A stretch of DNA of 64,000 bases, taken from NCBI GenBank assembly GCA_948144175.1, contig CANXME010002528.1, positions 1,370,501 to 1,434,500 on the forward strand, written 5' to 3'. The notes under the pieces are model-generated. The model did no database searches. It was not told the origin of the DNA and saw only the letters and a list, made by a program, of their open reading frames with translations. This stretch comes from Closterium sp. NIES-65. Taxonomy: Eukaryota > Streptophyta > Zygnematophyceae > Desmidiales > Closteriaceae. This document shows positions 33,001 through 41,094 of the stretch, one piece after another. The position numbers and the translations under genes are program-made. Within the stretch, counting starts at the first letter, position 1. Each line of letters opens with the position of its first letter.

Positions 33001-36000
33001 ACGTGAGGCACACTCCATCAACCTGGCTGGTGGACGTGTGTGGGTGCGAGGGGGGGGCGTGAAGGCATGCAGAGGCGGCATTGCAGCAGCAGGGTGGTGG
33101 GAGCAGTGCGACCTTGTCGACGGAGAGCAGCAGGTGGCGAGGGCTGTCCACGACAGCGGGGTGTGAGATTTCGTTCTGGCCGCGGATGATGCTGCCGTCC
33201 TGATGCCCACACCACACCACACCACACCACGTGGTGCGCCAACACGCATGCGGGAAGGGGAGGTCGCACGCTCAAAGACATAGGGGAGGGATATTGGGAT
33301 TAGATGAGAACTGGGACAAGTCACTGGAGGGAGTGGAAGGAGAAATGGGCCTTATGGTAATGACTGAAAAGGGATGGCCATGCAATGTTAATGCAGGGTC
33401 AAAGTGGGTGACAGTGCACTGAGAGGCAATGGAGGCGAGGAAGAGCCAGGCGGGGGCTTTTGTCAGACACAGGGCAGCACGAGGTGGTGTACGAGAGGGG
33501 GCTTTTGTCAGTATGGGAGGCATGGCTAAAGGGGGGAAGTGGTGTATGGAGGCGGTGTGTGGTTACGTAGAGCTCGGCGCCGAGAGTGAAGCGGTCGTTG
33601 GTGCAGACACAGGGCAGCACGAGGCTGCGCTGTGGGATGTTGGAGACGCGGGAGAAGAGGAAGATGGCAGCGTCCAGCGAGCGGAAGAAGGCGCGCGCGC
33701 CTGAGAAGAAGAAGTTGCCCACACTGGCAGGCATGCACGGGCACACACAGGTGGTTCGCATGGCATGATGGTGGCAGGTCAGAAGGACAAGTGGAGAGCG
33801 TAAGGTGGTAGTCATCGTAAGGGGTGTGGCGTGCAAGTGTCATGTCAGTACATCATGGCAAAAGGATGGGTGTGCGAGGAGGAAAGAGATACACACCTCC
33901 CATGCTGGAAGCAGAAGCGATGGCTTGCATTGCGGAGGATCTGGCATGGAGGGCAAGGCAGACAGGATGGAAGCAGACAAGGATGGGCACATGAGGACGA
34001 GGGAGAAGGTCCTGATGGGCTGTTGGTGACATGAGAGATGTTGCAAGCGGAGCAGAACAGAGGTGTCGAGGCGAGGAGAACCTGGTAGTGGAAGTGCAGG
34101 AGGAGAACCTGGTAGTGGAAGTGCAGGAGGAGAACCTGGAAGTGGAAGTGCAGGAGGAGAACCTGGTAGTGGAAGTGCAGGAGGAGAACCTGGAAGTGGA
34201 AGTGCAGGAGGAGAACCTGGTAGTGGAAGTGCAGGAGGAGAACCTGGTAGTGGAAGTGCACGAGGAGAACCTGGTAGTGGAAGTGCACGAGGAGAACCTG
34301 GTAGTGGAAGTGCACGAGGAGAACCTGGTAGTGGAAGTGCAGGAGGAGAACCTGGTAGTGGAAGTGCACGAGGAGAACCTGGTAGTGGAAGTGCACGAGG
34401 AGAACCTGGTAGTGGAAGTGCACGAGGAGAACCTGGTAGTGGAAGTGCAGGAGGAGAACCTGGTAGTGGAAGTGCACGAGGAGAACCTGGTAGTGGAAGT
34501 GCACGAGGAGAACCTGGTAGTGGAAGTGCACGAGGAGAACCTGGTAGTGGAAGTGCACGAGGAGAACCTGGTAGTGGAAGTGCACGAGGAGAACCTGGTA
34601 GTGGAAGTGCACGAGGAGAACCTGGTAGTGGAAGTGCACGAGGAGAACCTGGTAGTGGAAGTGCACGAGGAGAACCTGGTAGTGGAAGTGCACGAGGAGA
34701 ACCTGGTAGTGGAAGTGCACGAGGAGAACCTGGTAGTGGAAGTGCACGAGGAGAACCTGGTAGTGGAAGTGCACGAGGAGAACGTGGTAGTGGAAGTGCA
34801 CGAGGAGAACCTGGTAGTGGAAGTGCACGAGGAGAACGTGGTAGTGGAAGTGCACGAGGAGAACGTGGTAGTGGAAGTGCACGAGGAGAACCTGGTAGTG
34901 GAAGTGCACGAGGAGAACCTGGTAGTGGAAGTGCACGAGGCGAACCTGGTAGTGGAAGTGCACGAGGAGAACCTGGTAATGGAAGTGTACGAGGAGAACC
35001 TGGCAGTGGAAGTGCAGGAGGAGAACCTGGTAGTGGAAGTGCAGGAGGAAGGCGCGGATGATCTCCTTGTACGGATCCGACACGCCCCCCCACAGCTCAT
35101 GCTCGCCCTCCACTATGCTCAGCCTGCACACCCACCGCACACACACACACACCACATGCCCATGGCACGCCACACTGTGAGCCGTGCGCACCAGCCCACA
35201 GAGAACGGTGGGCAGGTGATGGATGTAGTAAGTGGTTGTGATGGGTGTGGTGCGGGCACGAGGTCACCATTCTGCCTTGGCGTGCGCGGGGTGCAGTGGC
35301 AGGCGGTGTCCCAGCAGTCGCCGCACTGCTCTGGCCTCATGGCTCGACCCGTCGGACAGGCGCAGGCAGCGCGAGCGAATGTCACCGATGGCAGGTCCAC
35401 CTGGGGTGGGGGCACAGAGGGTGGTGCGGGATGAGGGGGTCAAACAGGGTGTTGAGTGGGAGAGGTGGGCGCTGGAGGGAGCATGAGAAGCGTGATGTTG
35501 CAGCGTGATGCAGCAACAGTAGAACCACCTTGCGGGGGGGCGGTGAGGCAGAGAGCAGCAGGGTGTGAGTGAGTGGCTGACCTATGACGCGCACGATCTC
35601 TGCGGTGCTGCCGCCATCATCAGAGACGGGCAGCACGTGCGCCACGGCGGTGGTCCATTCGTGCAGCTCCTCCGCCACCGCGTTGAACGCCGTGCCTCCT
35701 GCCGCACCACGCACGGAGGGGGCACAAGGCCGGCACCACAGAGAGAGGTGCACGTCAGCATGTAGAGCTGCAGGGGTGGCGGGCAGGCGACAAGGGCAGG
35801 CGAGGCAGCAGGAGCAGCGGAAGGGTACCTGAGAAGACGAGCAGAGATGGCTCCTTGCACAGGTGGCCCTCCATTGATGCGCATGCATCCGCATGGGCGC
35901 TCCTGTGACTGTCCACACTAAAGGGCGCGTGTGACCAGGGGTGTGCTGCCCCTAGGGTGGGGGCTGACCCTGGCGTCACGGCGCCCAGCGCAGGCAGGTC

Positions 36001-36393
36001 AGCACACGTGGGTGCGGGCTGTGCGTGCGCGTGTGAGTGCGGGCCTGTTGTGCCCCGCTCCTCTGCTGCCGCACTGTCTCCTCGCCCTGCTGCTGCCCTC
36101 GCTCCCACCCCTGCAGCACAGCCTCGTTCCACGTGCTCGCCCTCACGCACGGTCATGTGTGACGCGCCTGCCAGCCCTCCCTCCTCCACGCCGCTGCCCC
36201 GCACCACCTCCCCCACGCGCACTCCCCTTGCAGCTGTGCTCGCCCGCTTCTCCTCCACCGCTTCTTGCCGCGGAACGATGTTCACGCGTCCCCCACGCAT
36301 TCTTCCCTCTCCCATCTCCCACTCCCGACTGTCCCCGCTTCCCCCGCTCTCCACCACCCTTGATCCCCCCGCTCCGCCTGTCCCCGCCGTCAT
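20416..36393 (-). CDS. Host gene 1: YvcK/CofD-like (UPF0052) protein, 13 exons
   Basis: Exons on the minus strand: 36393-35829, 35698-35582, 35400-35268, 35123-35027, 33940-33897, 33723-33567, 33199-33113, 32776-32693, 32513-32412, 32229-32182, 21033-20905, 20781-20689, 20535-20416. All introns are GT-AG and all phases agree, giving about 591 aa. Motifs of the CofD/YvcK fold are in order: VFSGGTAFN (nucleotide/phosphate loop), VSDDGGSTAEIV, GDIRSRCLRLSD, SVGNFFFSGAR, CTNDRFTLGAEL, GSIIRGQNEISHP, RRVFYMSSEG, IYGIGSLFTSICPSL and LVLNGSLDRET. Bacterial relatives bind UDP-sugars or transfer phospho-lactate; the plant function is unknown. The 188 residues of exon 1 before VFSGG are low-complexity and the start (ATG 36393) is uncertain. 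Introns 4 and 10 begin inside minisatellites, and intron 10 (11,148 bp) holds the hAT-1 nest. Confidence 0.9.
21215..21741. repeat. 30-bp minisatellite, distal part (left of hAT-1)
   Basis: There are about 18 copies of a 30-bp unit (ATACCTTGGGGTGTTCTTGT + GCACTCGGCC), with variants G/A after CTTGGG and G/T in TTCTGGT/TTCTTGT. It is the continuation of the array at 31321, cut off by hAT-1. On the minus strand each unit contains CCAAG|GTATGG. It ends about 180 bp before the exon 11 acceptor. Confidence 0.95.
22043..23385 (-). pseudogene. hAT-1 transposase, C-terminal part
   Basis: It continues SILRPVVEEVGPDNVVAFC, then FCTDGGSNYAVACNEL (second acidic motif), PCATHVLDLFMEDVG, and the hAT C-terminal dimerisation motif (PVSASPCERGWSTWDGVHTA, RNRLGSAKCRDLVF) before the stop. 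The tail is acidic (DEEEEEEGEDD). No other frameshift or stop is present, so the gene was intact when the MITE arrived. The shadow ORFs on the opposite strand have no support. Confidence 0.92.
23830..24117 (-). repeat. Copia-C 3' LTR
   Basis: In element orientation it runs TGTTGGTGTTAGG...AAGTTCTGACA, with a TATATCC promoter-like motif and a GGTTGGGTGTACACCCA palindrome. It matches the other LTR base for base as far as I could read. Confidence 0.95.
24118..24126 (-). other. Copia-C polypurine tract
   Basis: In element orientation this is AGGGGGGGG, directly upstream of the 3' LTR and 17 bp after the gag-pol stop codon. Confidence 0.85.
24143..28741 (-). CDS. Copia-C gag-pol polyprotein (1532 aa)
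   Basis: A single ATG-initiated frame. Gag capsid occupies about residues 1-250, then a Cys/His stretch (CTYVVKYGNRKGQVCGG...CF, 258-282). Retropepsin DSGA is at 364. GAG-pre-integrase (HHRLGHPN...CLDC) precedes integrase with acidic residues at about 572 (HMDVWGP), 634 (HSDGGGEF) and 670 (NGIAESRN). A Pro/Ser-rich linker (about 790-950) leads to RT with YVDD near 1209 and RNase H with Asp near 1378 (YTDSSWADD), Glu near 1422 (CEAELYAG) and Asp near 1455 (CDNQST). The C-terminal NLADLFTKPLG is intact. No stop or frameshift is present. Like other copias, it would be cleaved by its own protease and assemble particles in the cytoplasm before nuclear integration. Confidence 0.97.
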   Translation of the reverse strand: MAFSSSTMANPITPLRLEADGSSSNFKAWSYGVDKHLLSRDVQGLDLKDVLLNRGKGKQPTLPREPTESSSDADVMTYEEAVEKYRKWEKADAAIISVFIASTPPELVNTFHNYPTSNAIWKYLQDRFMNKTAVGVAILIPSMFQVRLEDCSGMADYIAKVQTIHGELKELGIVFPEQAPAAALLVGLSSAYEVTRKMLLTLSAEDLTFAKVSTALLSAEKDSTAQAKAYAIRAPMPLASVAAALASASFQRNRFPPCTYVVKYGNRKGQVCGGTNHPLATCFKKKDDEWYAIHGVDKKPPNWMRARKANLVEVQDPSSASASDSAPVDVRINLLFPGTAMINEATSQYIDSSQAPQYIEFTLDSGATHTVLKETLSFKPYPAPIPLLGADSSFTTLAKGTSTVPCPAFPSGTVTGMCAPSLRHNLVAQTEIQKAGLRTIFSENEDHCDIIDPLTNKVLARFTLNSSGLYTLRVPLPQVSTTQAQAPITPCTCRSLSNPTILYHHRLGHPNFRTLADMASKKLLLGLPATLPPPPDSPAPTCLDCTKSKLRQQPHTASPTIAATPLDLVHMDVWGPAPVLARGGYRYFLVIVDDHSRYVSVHLLHTKAEAPEVIMAWVKQAQTTFDRKVKRLHSDGGGEFCNDKLKAFCSSEGIQQNFTLPDSPQQNGIAESRNHTLVKITRCLLSHSNAPHSLWGYALYHAALLYNLYPHPHLPDTTPTTLWLGKTPTARSLRVWGCTAYVLLNPQARRQNGGKLGPKTQTCIYLGHNADSPDYLFLNPSTQQLVRSRDVVFDETRPFYSPSGRDPLPDPPSLVWADFDAPPDLPPAPAPSPPLSPAIPPSPSEVSDPASPVSSAAAPPPPSPSSLPAAPPPPSAPITYHRRSHPPAPPPPPVPPTTEEPALPQSPELITYRRRPIPPPKPPKSPSPTPPAPPSSPVAHGTRSHRAALPLAMVLRYTTITPPPPARGDVPSTLLEDRHEELCDLHAVIPQLSHIFPDITGSPSLNLAENPTIPIPLTIQEALSGPHAAEWRAAMDAEIAAFTRNHSFDDETPPPGVNIVGGKWLFRVKQLPDEAPVFKARYVAKGFTQQRYRDFDLIFSPTSKPPTIRTLMDVAAREDFEIKSMDASSAFLQGRLKETVFMDRPEGFPGEFPPNTVWKLNRPVYGLKQAPREWHNKVKEVLLSLDFHPSAADPTLFIRRHSEPFYILVYVDDFILVAKDSAQMTSVQAALSKALLMKDLGDLKHYLGMEITRDRKARTISLSQEFYIDNVLKRFEMELCTPVATPLPLQHLLTAPAVPTPEACSEPYPELVGSLMYAMMCTRPDLAYPVSVLSRYVAPGRFTNLHWKAAKRVLRYLKGTKSHVLTLGGLSPPRLEGYTDSSWADDQTDRRSSQGYCFTLGSGTVSWRSTRSSAVSLSSCEAELYAGTMAAQEARWLTFLLQELGFPQSAPTLWCDNQSTIHISQDPVYHTRTKHIELRHFFIRHLVQQEQLKVEYVASDCNLADLFTKPLGKVPHHRLLGAMGLCAPPSPP
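28742..29490 (-). repeat. Copia-C leader with tandem repeats
   Basis: It lies between the primer site and the gag ATG. It holds about five copies of a 33-bp unit (CGACGGGCGGCGGCCCGACG core) at 29100-29265, three copies of a CTTCGCGGCTACGCTGCTG unit at 28965-29045, and three AGGTTTAGGGTTT-like telomere-style motifs at about 28799-28882. No ORF is supported. Confidence 0.8.
29491..29505 (-). other. Copia-C primer binding site (tRNA-iMet type)
   Basis: In element orientation TGGTATCAGAGCAGC begins directly after the 5' LTR end CTGACA and matches the copia consensus for priming by initiator methionine tRNA. Confidence 0.95.
29506..29793 (-). repeat. Copia-C 5' LTR
   Basis: Same length and, by eye, same sequence as the LTR at 23830, followed by the second copy of the TCTAC target duplication. 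Confidence 0.95.
30032..30829 (-). pseudogene. hAT-1 transposase, N-terminal part (split by MITE)
   Basis: It starts at ATG 30829 (MSSADVSPTPSTPP). A BED-type zinc finger spans about residues 34-76 (HEVFKHFRRI, CRYC, CAQHLANW). The N-terminal catalytic-domain motif ISSDMMTDKNGRPQANVFL lies near residues 230-250. The frame breaks at GGYVA, inside the 8-bp duplication made by the MITE. The second part is at 22043-23385, and the two halves are in the same frame once the MITE and one TSD copy are ignored. Confidence 0.92.
31321..32189. repeat. 30-bp minisatellite, proximal part (starts at exon 10 donor)
   Basis: There are about 29 copies. On the minus strand the first unit begins at the donor of exon 10 and each copy repeats the last six exon bases and the first 24 intron bases. 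Units next to exon 10 are nearly uniform (TTCTGG), while the distal ones mix TTCTGG and TTCTTG. The frame continuing from exon 10 is open throughout, coding VWPSAPEHPK or VWPSAQEHPK per unit. Confidence 0.95.
32182..33199 (-). CDS. Host gene 1, exons 7-10
   Basis: Four phase-0 exons: 33199-33113 (DGSIIRGQNEISHP), 32776-32693 (PIRRVFYMSSEGTNLLHE), 32513-32412 (VFPRVNPRVLEQIASVDA, GSLFTSICPSL) and 32229-32182 (ILRGVGEAIAARACPK). Exon 10 ends CCCAAG|GTATGG, and CCAAG|GTATGG recurs every 30 bp in the following intron. All joins are exact multiples of three. Confidence 0.88.
32806..33006. repeat. 34-bp minisatellite in intron 7 of host gene 1
   Basis: There are about six copies of a 34-bp unit (AGGCAGCAGGAGCACACGTG core). 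In the gene's orientation the unit is pyrimidine-rich (CTGCCTGTCTTCCTCTCCCT) and the array ends close to the exon 8 acceptor, like a duplicated polypyrimidine tract. Confidence 0.9.
33567..33940 (-). CDS. Host gene 1, exons 5-6
   Basis: Exon 5 (33940-33897, 44 bp) encodes ILRNASHRFCFQHG plus two bases. Exon 6 (33723-33567) completes the Ser and encodes VGNFFFSGARAFFRSLDAA and NDRFTLGAELY. The join restores the family's HFxxxILxxxxxxFxFxxGSxGNFFF pattern. The donor of exon 6 is TAC|GTAACC. Confidence 0.87.
34071..35050. repeat. 27-bp minisatellite at the exon 4 donor of host gene 1
   Basis: There are about 36 copies of a 27-bp unit. On the minus strand it is GTGCACTTCCACTACCAG followed by GTTCTCCTC. 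The first copy overlaps the last ~20 bases of exon 4. Variants are mainly GTG/CTG at the Val/Leu codon and a few CCACGTT for CCAGGTT. The frame from exon 4 is open across the whole array and codes VLLVHFHYQ per unit. Confidence 0.95.
35027..35400 (-). CDS. Host gene 1, exons 3-4
   Basis: Exon 3 (35400-35268) encodes GPAIGDIRSRCLRLSDGSS and RRLLGHRLPLHP and ends in phase 2 at GAATG|GTGACC. Exon 4 (35123-35027) encodes LSIVEGEHELWGGVSDPYKE and IRAFLLHFHYQ. The first possible donor is CAG|GTTCTC at 35026, and the same CAG|GTTCTC recurs every 27 bp downstream, so the end of exon 4 is the minimal choice. Confidence 0.85.
35582..36393 (-). CDS. Host gene 1, exons 1-2
   Basis: Exon 1 ends CTTCTCAG|GTACCC at 35829 (phase 1) and exon 2 spans 35698-35582, so the join gives LLVFSG|GTAFNAVAEEL. 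Exon 2 encodes HVLPVSDDGGSTAEIVRVI and ends at ATAG|GTCAGC. The Gly-rich loop and DDGGS motif form the ligand-binding start of the family fold. The sequence before residue 175 is Ala/Gly/Arg-rich and could be a poorly conserved targeting region or partly mis-assigned 5' sequence. Confidence 0.85.
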
Positions 36394-38770
36394 TGCGGAC
36401 AACTGCGCTGCTGCGACAGCAACACGGCTGCGCTCGCCGCCGGATCGCCAAGGGTAACGGCAGGTGCGCGCGCGAGACGTCACTGGTGTGCGTGAGCCAG
36501 AATGGAACAAGAAGAACAGCACACAATCTGCCTTCGGATCATCATACGGTAACCTTACTACCTAATCCTATAGGTTTCCGAGCTATGCGTTAGGGAGTCG
36601 AGTAATTGTAAGGTGAACACGAACGGCGCTGTGGACTAAATCCGCGCAGCATTTGAACGGCTAAACCGTGCGAGTGGAATCAGCTCAAATACCTGTTGGG
36701 AGCAGCGCCTGGGCAGAGCGCCGCGTGGCAGCGACGTCGCTGAAGGTTAGTTTCTCACGAACGCGGCGCTGCGAGGCGAGGTGTAATGGGAGGACCTGGA
36801 AGCTGCGCGGGTCACGGTGACTTTGGCCAGCGTCAGCATTGCGGTGCCACTGGCTGGAAATGGGGAAGGGTGGGAAAGATGTAACGTTGCGTGGAATGAC
36901 GAATAGAGGTGGATTCCGCATTTCGCGCAGTTTGTCTAGCCGGTCGTCGAATGGACTGACTGCGATGCTCTATCCAAACGTTGTCATGTCGTTTGGATTT
37001 AGTCATGAATGCAGATGGCCGTTAGAGATCGACACCAAGGAGGTGTTTCTTCAAGGTTGAAGTGACACAGGATTACAAATCTGGTTTGCTCAATGTGTTC
37101 GACAAGCGCAAACGTTCGTGAAAGGAAAATATCCACTTCGACATTGAGCGAATTGAACTGGATATTCGCGATAACAGCGAAAAGTGGGGGAGGGCAATTG
37201 TGAATTCTGTTACAGTCGCAACAGCGAGGCTCAGTTACCTGCTAGTCACTTCACATGTTGCAACCTCTGTCATTATCGAGAAACAGGGTCGTGCCGATCT
37301 GTGACACAAGTCACAATTTCGGACCCCTTCTAATACCCGAATTACCCGCCTTTTGCCAAGCACGCGACGTGACAGACGCCATAGTATTGCCCCATCATTA
37401 GACGAGGTGATACGAAGTATCGCAGCCGTACAACGGCCGCGTCACTCGTTGCCGCTCGTATCCTGTCTTCTCGGCGCTTCCCAGTCACTCCGAGAGCCGC
37501 GGAAACGCCATAGTCCGGGAAACCCTAGATAAAGGTACGATTTTTCTTTCGGCTCCTGAGTCTCGCTTTTCTGTTCCTGGACTCGGTCTTCCGCATTGTA
37601 AGCATCACAACGAACCGTGGTGCTTGTAGTTGTGTCAGAGCCCGATGTGACACGTCAAGTTACGTATCGTCTCGCTTGCATCGATTTTGAGTATAATCAC
37701 ACCAGGCGTCATTTCGTGCTAATTCCCTTCGGCCTGGTTCTGGCGGTCACGCTGTCGCGTGACTGACCCAACCTCTAAGGCGTGCGTGACCTAGCTTGTG
37801 ACTGACCTAACCTCTGTTTGGACTTAACTTGTACGACTGGCCTATTTTGTGCGATCCCTAGCTTGTAACCAACCTGGCCTCTCATTATCATTGGCTGACC
37901 TAGCTTGTGGGGGGGCTAGTCTCTGATTGGCTTTTTTTATGAGGGACTTTGCCTCTGACTCACCTGTTTTATGAGGGAATCTGCCTCTGTCTGACCTATT
38001 GTTACGAGCGAATTCGCCTCTGATCGACCTGTCTCTCGAGGGACTACTCCTTTGACTGACCTATCTTATGAGGACTGTTGATGAATATACAGGTGACCTC
38101 CTGACCCCCTAACTATACTCTTCCTCTCTTCTTCCTTTGACAGGAATATAGTTAGTCTACGTGCAGCAGATTTGTGCGGACAAAATTCGTTGAGCAGGTA
38201 GATGCAGTAAGGTGTGCTTGAGGGTGGTAAATGAAATGGGGGAAAGTTACCGATCTGAATATAGAGTGTTCTGTTTTTCCGCGACTCTTCCTGAGAAAAC
38301 GGCGATTCGCAAAATATTGGGGGAAGAAATTAGTTGTTCCTCAGCCAGCCAGTTGACCTAGCTTGTGTGACTGACCTAGCTTTGTGACTGAACTAGCTTG
38401 TGTGACTTACCCCTGAATGTACAATGCTTTAACTTACCTAGTCCATGTGTGACCTAGATTTTTTATGGGCATACCATGTGGCTTACCTAGCTCTTGACTG
38501 ATCTAACCTGTGGCCTATAGCTTTCCTGGACTGTGACTGGCATATCCTGTGCATGACCTTGCCTGTGACCTAGGGCGTGTGGGTGACGAAGCCTATATGT
38601 CAACTAGCCTGTGACTGTCCTAGCTTCTGGTGGGATGACCTGTGTGGCTAGCCTCATATTGACGTAGCCTATTTGTGACCCGGCCAACAATTCTCTTGCC
38701 TGTGTGAGACTTGACATACATAGCATAGCATGTGATGTGGTCCATACCATAATACACTGGTGTGGTGTGG
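36394..38770. promoter_or_regulatory. Divergent intergenic region between host genes 1 and 2
   Basis: It would contain the host gene 1 promoter (minus). 37440-37534 looks like a plus-strand 5' untranslated exon: a telobox AAACCCTAG (37520-37528), followed by AAAG|GTACGA (37534) resembling a splice donor. This could be the first exon of host gene 2, but nothing proves it. 37740-38700 is a degenerate array of TGACTGACCTAGCTTGTG-like motifs. No ORF resembles a known protein. Confidence 0.4.
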
Positions 38771-39102
38771 TAGGGATGAGCAAGGTGGCGAACACCTGTT
38801 CGGTTCGCCTCGAACGTGTTCGAGGCGAACCGAACAGGTTTTGTTTTTCAGCTTAAATCGTTCGCCCGAACGTGTTCGATGTTCGCCCGAACACGTTCGT
38901 GTTCGTGGCGCTGCTGCAGAACGCCCCGTGGCGAACATGAACGTGTTCGAGGTTCGCCCGAACACGCCTCCACAGGCGAACAGCGAACACCTGTTTTTTC
39001 CTAACCTGTTCGCCGAACCGAACAGTGTTCGGTTCGGCAAAAGAGGGTGTTCGACAAGGGGCGAAGACGAACATGTTCGTGTTCGCCCTTTGCTCATCCC
39101 TA
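38771..39102. mobile_element. hAT-type MITE of the hAT-2 family (332 bp)
   Basis: Inverted termini TAGGGATGAGCAA and an 8-bp duplication TGGTGTGG on both sides. The interior is almost entirely GTTCG/CGAAC words in both orientations, able to fold back on itself. Termini and words match the ends of hAT-2 at 46137 and 55312, so hAT-2 is its likely source of transposase. Confidence 0.92.
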
Positions 39103-39899
39103 TGGTGTGGTGTGGTCTATGCGTGAGCAATGGCTGACCGGGTCGAATAAGGCTCGTTGTTACCCGCTTGAGCTCGCTTTTTGTAACTTAGGGCCTGGAT
39201 CGACTTTGGTTCTATGCGTGAGTACTGCCGAGCTGAGCCTGACTCGCTGCGAGCCAAACTGTGTGTGTGTCCGACATGTGGCTTGAATATAATGCGCAAG
39301 CCGAGCAGGCTCTCAGAAAGCTGCCAGGCTCGCCACGAGCCTTGCGACTTGCGACCCACCCTGTGTGGACCTCCTCCTGGTATAATCCACCGGGTGGAGG
39401 GATTCGGCATGTCTCGCGCTCTCCTCCAGCCCCAGCCAGCCGAGGAGCCTTGAAGAACGGGTGCCTTGAGTGCGTCAGACCTGACTTGGAAAGTGTAAAC
39501 TAGAAGTGTAAACTGGTTTCCGATCAGCCCCATCGTCTCGAGCCGATTAACTCACTGAAAGCCGAGTTGAATGTCAAGCCATGCTGCTAGTCGGCTTCAC
39601 GATTCGTCCGTCTCGGCGCAAAGAGCACCTCAAACGGCCAATGCACCGCTCGGGACTTTTCTCACTCGTAATATGGTATTCACTACCATTTCTGCTATCC
39701 CTCGCCCTCTACAATCAGATCCCCTGGTTGTGTGCTCGCTCCGGCTTCTCTCGCCTACCTGACTGTGGTAAGGAGAAGAGCTGGCAGAGCCAAAATTGCA
39801 CTTTCCATGACATGCAGGCTGGGCTGAGCTTTTCACCTTGTGCAGCATGCCATATTTCTGTTGTAATTTCATATTTCATACAACATACATAGGCTAGAA
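39103..39899. other. Non-coding stretch, nothing recognised
   Basis: It is rich in GAGCC/GGCTCG motifs at about 39140-39560. No ORF longer than about 140 codons and none resembling a protein. It may be an old repeat. Confidence 0.5.
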
Positions 39900-40154
39900 G
39901 TGTAGCACATTTATAAATTGGGGGGTTGCTTAGTGTACCCTCCAACCACATTTTGTGGTTGGTTGGGATTGGTCCTTAGCTCAACCAATCCCAACCAACA
40001 CACATTTGTGGTTGCTTGGGTCACAAGCAAGCTCACCCATTGGCCAACTTATTGGCCAATAGGGTAAGCTTCCCTCGTCTCTCTCTTGCTCATTGTTTGT
40101 ACTAACGAGCCTCTTGGCTCATTATTCAATGTATCAATTCTCTCTCTTCTAACA
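39900..40154 (+). repeat. Probable 5' LTR of Copia-D
   Basis: It ends TCTTCTAACA immediately before the primer site. It contains a GGTTGGGATTGG / CCAATCCCAACC inverted repeat (39959-39998) reminiscent of the Copia-C LTR. Its left boundary is not certain because no second LTR exists to compare with. Confidence 0.55.
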
Positions 40155-40167
40155 TGGTATCATGAGC
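40155..40167 (+). other. Copia-D primer binding site
   Basis: TGGTATCATGAGC, the initiator-Met primer consensus TGGTATCAGAGC with one extra base. Confidence 0.75.
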
Positions 40168-40323
40168 TAATGGCTCACGCCTACCTCCCTCGGTCCTTAG
40201 GCCACCCTCTCCTCCCCGTTCCTCAGATCTAGCCCCACCCACGGAGCTGCCCTCCCTTCACGCGCCCTTTAGGCACTGTCCTCCCTCCCCGTGCGCCCCC
40301 TAAGGCGCTGCCCTCCAAGGCAC

Positions 40324-40945
40324 GTCCAGATCTGCAACTCCAGCGCCCAGATCTGCACTCCCCGCGCTCAGATCTGCAACTCCAGCGCCCAGATCTCACT
40401 CCCCGCGCTCAGATCTGCAACTCCAGCGCCCAGATCTGCACTCCCCGCGCTCAGATCTGCAACTCCAGCGCCCAGATCTGCACTCCCCGCGCTCAGATCT
40501 GCAACTCCAGCGCCCAGATCTGCACTCCCCGCGCTCAGATCTGCAACTCCAGCGCCCAGATCTGCACTCCCCGCGCTCAGATCTGCAACTCCAGCGCCCA
40601 GATCTGCACTCCCCACGCTCAGATTTGCAACTCCAGCGCCCAGATCTGCACTCCCTGCGACCAGATCTACTCCTCCCGCGCCTAGATCTGATCATTCCGC
40701 GCCCAGATCTGGATTCCGCGCCACCAGATCTCCTCCCGCGCCCAGATCTGAACATTTCGCACCCAGATCTGCACTCCGCGCGCCCAGATCTGCACTCCGC
40801 CCGCCCAGATCCGCCCTCCGCGCGCTCAGATCTGCCCTTCGCGCAACCAGATCTGCACTCCGCGCGACCAGATCTGCCCTCCGCGCGACCAGATCTGCCC
40901 TCCGCGCGACCAGATCTGCCCTCCGCGCGACCAGATCTGCATCTC
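40324..40945 (+). repeat. AGATCT-periodic tandem repeat in the Copia-D leader
   Basis: A 42-bp unit made of two 21-bp halves, each starting AGATCTG (AGATCTGCACTCCCCGCGCT and AGATCTGCAACTCCAGCGCC), is regular to about 40640. It then degenerates while keeping AGATCT roughly every 21-30 bp. The ORFs across it (both strands) are products of the repeat. Confidence 0.92.
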
Positions 40946-41094
40946 CCGCACTGAAATCTGACCATTTCGCGCCCATCTCTGCACGTCCCGCTCGTTTGCC
41001 GCGGGCTGTCCCGCGTGCATTCGCCACGGGCTTCCCAGTCGCGCGGATCTGCCGCACGGCTGCCCTCTTCGTCCCCTCCCCCCCCCCTCTCTCC

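Noticed and set aside
33840..35434. ORFs of 330-470 codons on both strands across the 27-bp array
   Set aside because: Repeat artefacts. The frame linked to exon 4 is noted as a finding, not annotated as a separate gene.
36394..36522. Extending host gene 1 upstream to 36522
   Set aside because: The frame is open but the codon there is GTG. The first in-frame ATG is at 36393.
37740..38700. Possible gene in the TGACCTAGCTTGTG-rich stretch
   Set aside because: Degenerate tandem motif with frequent stops and no conserved protein.
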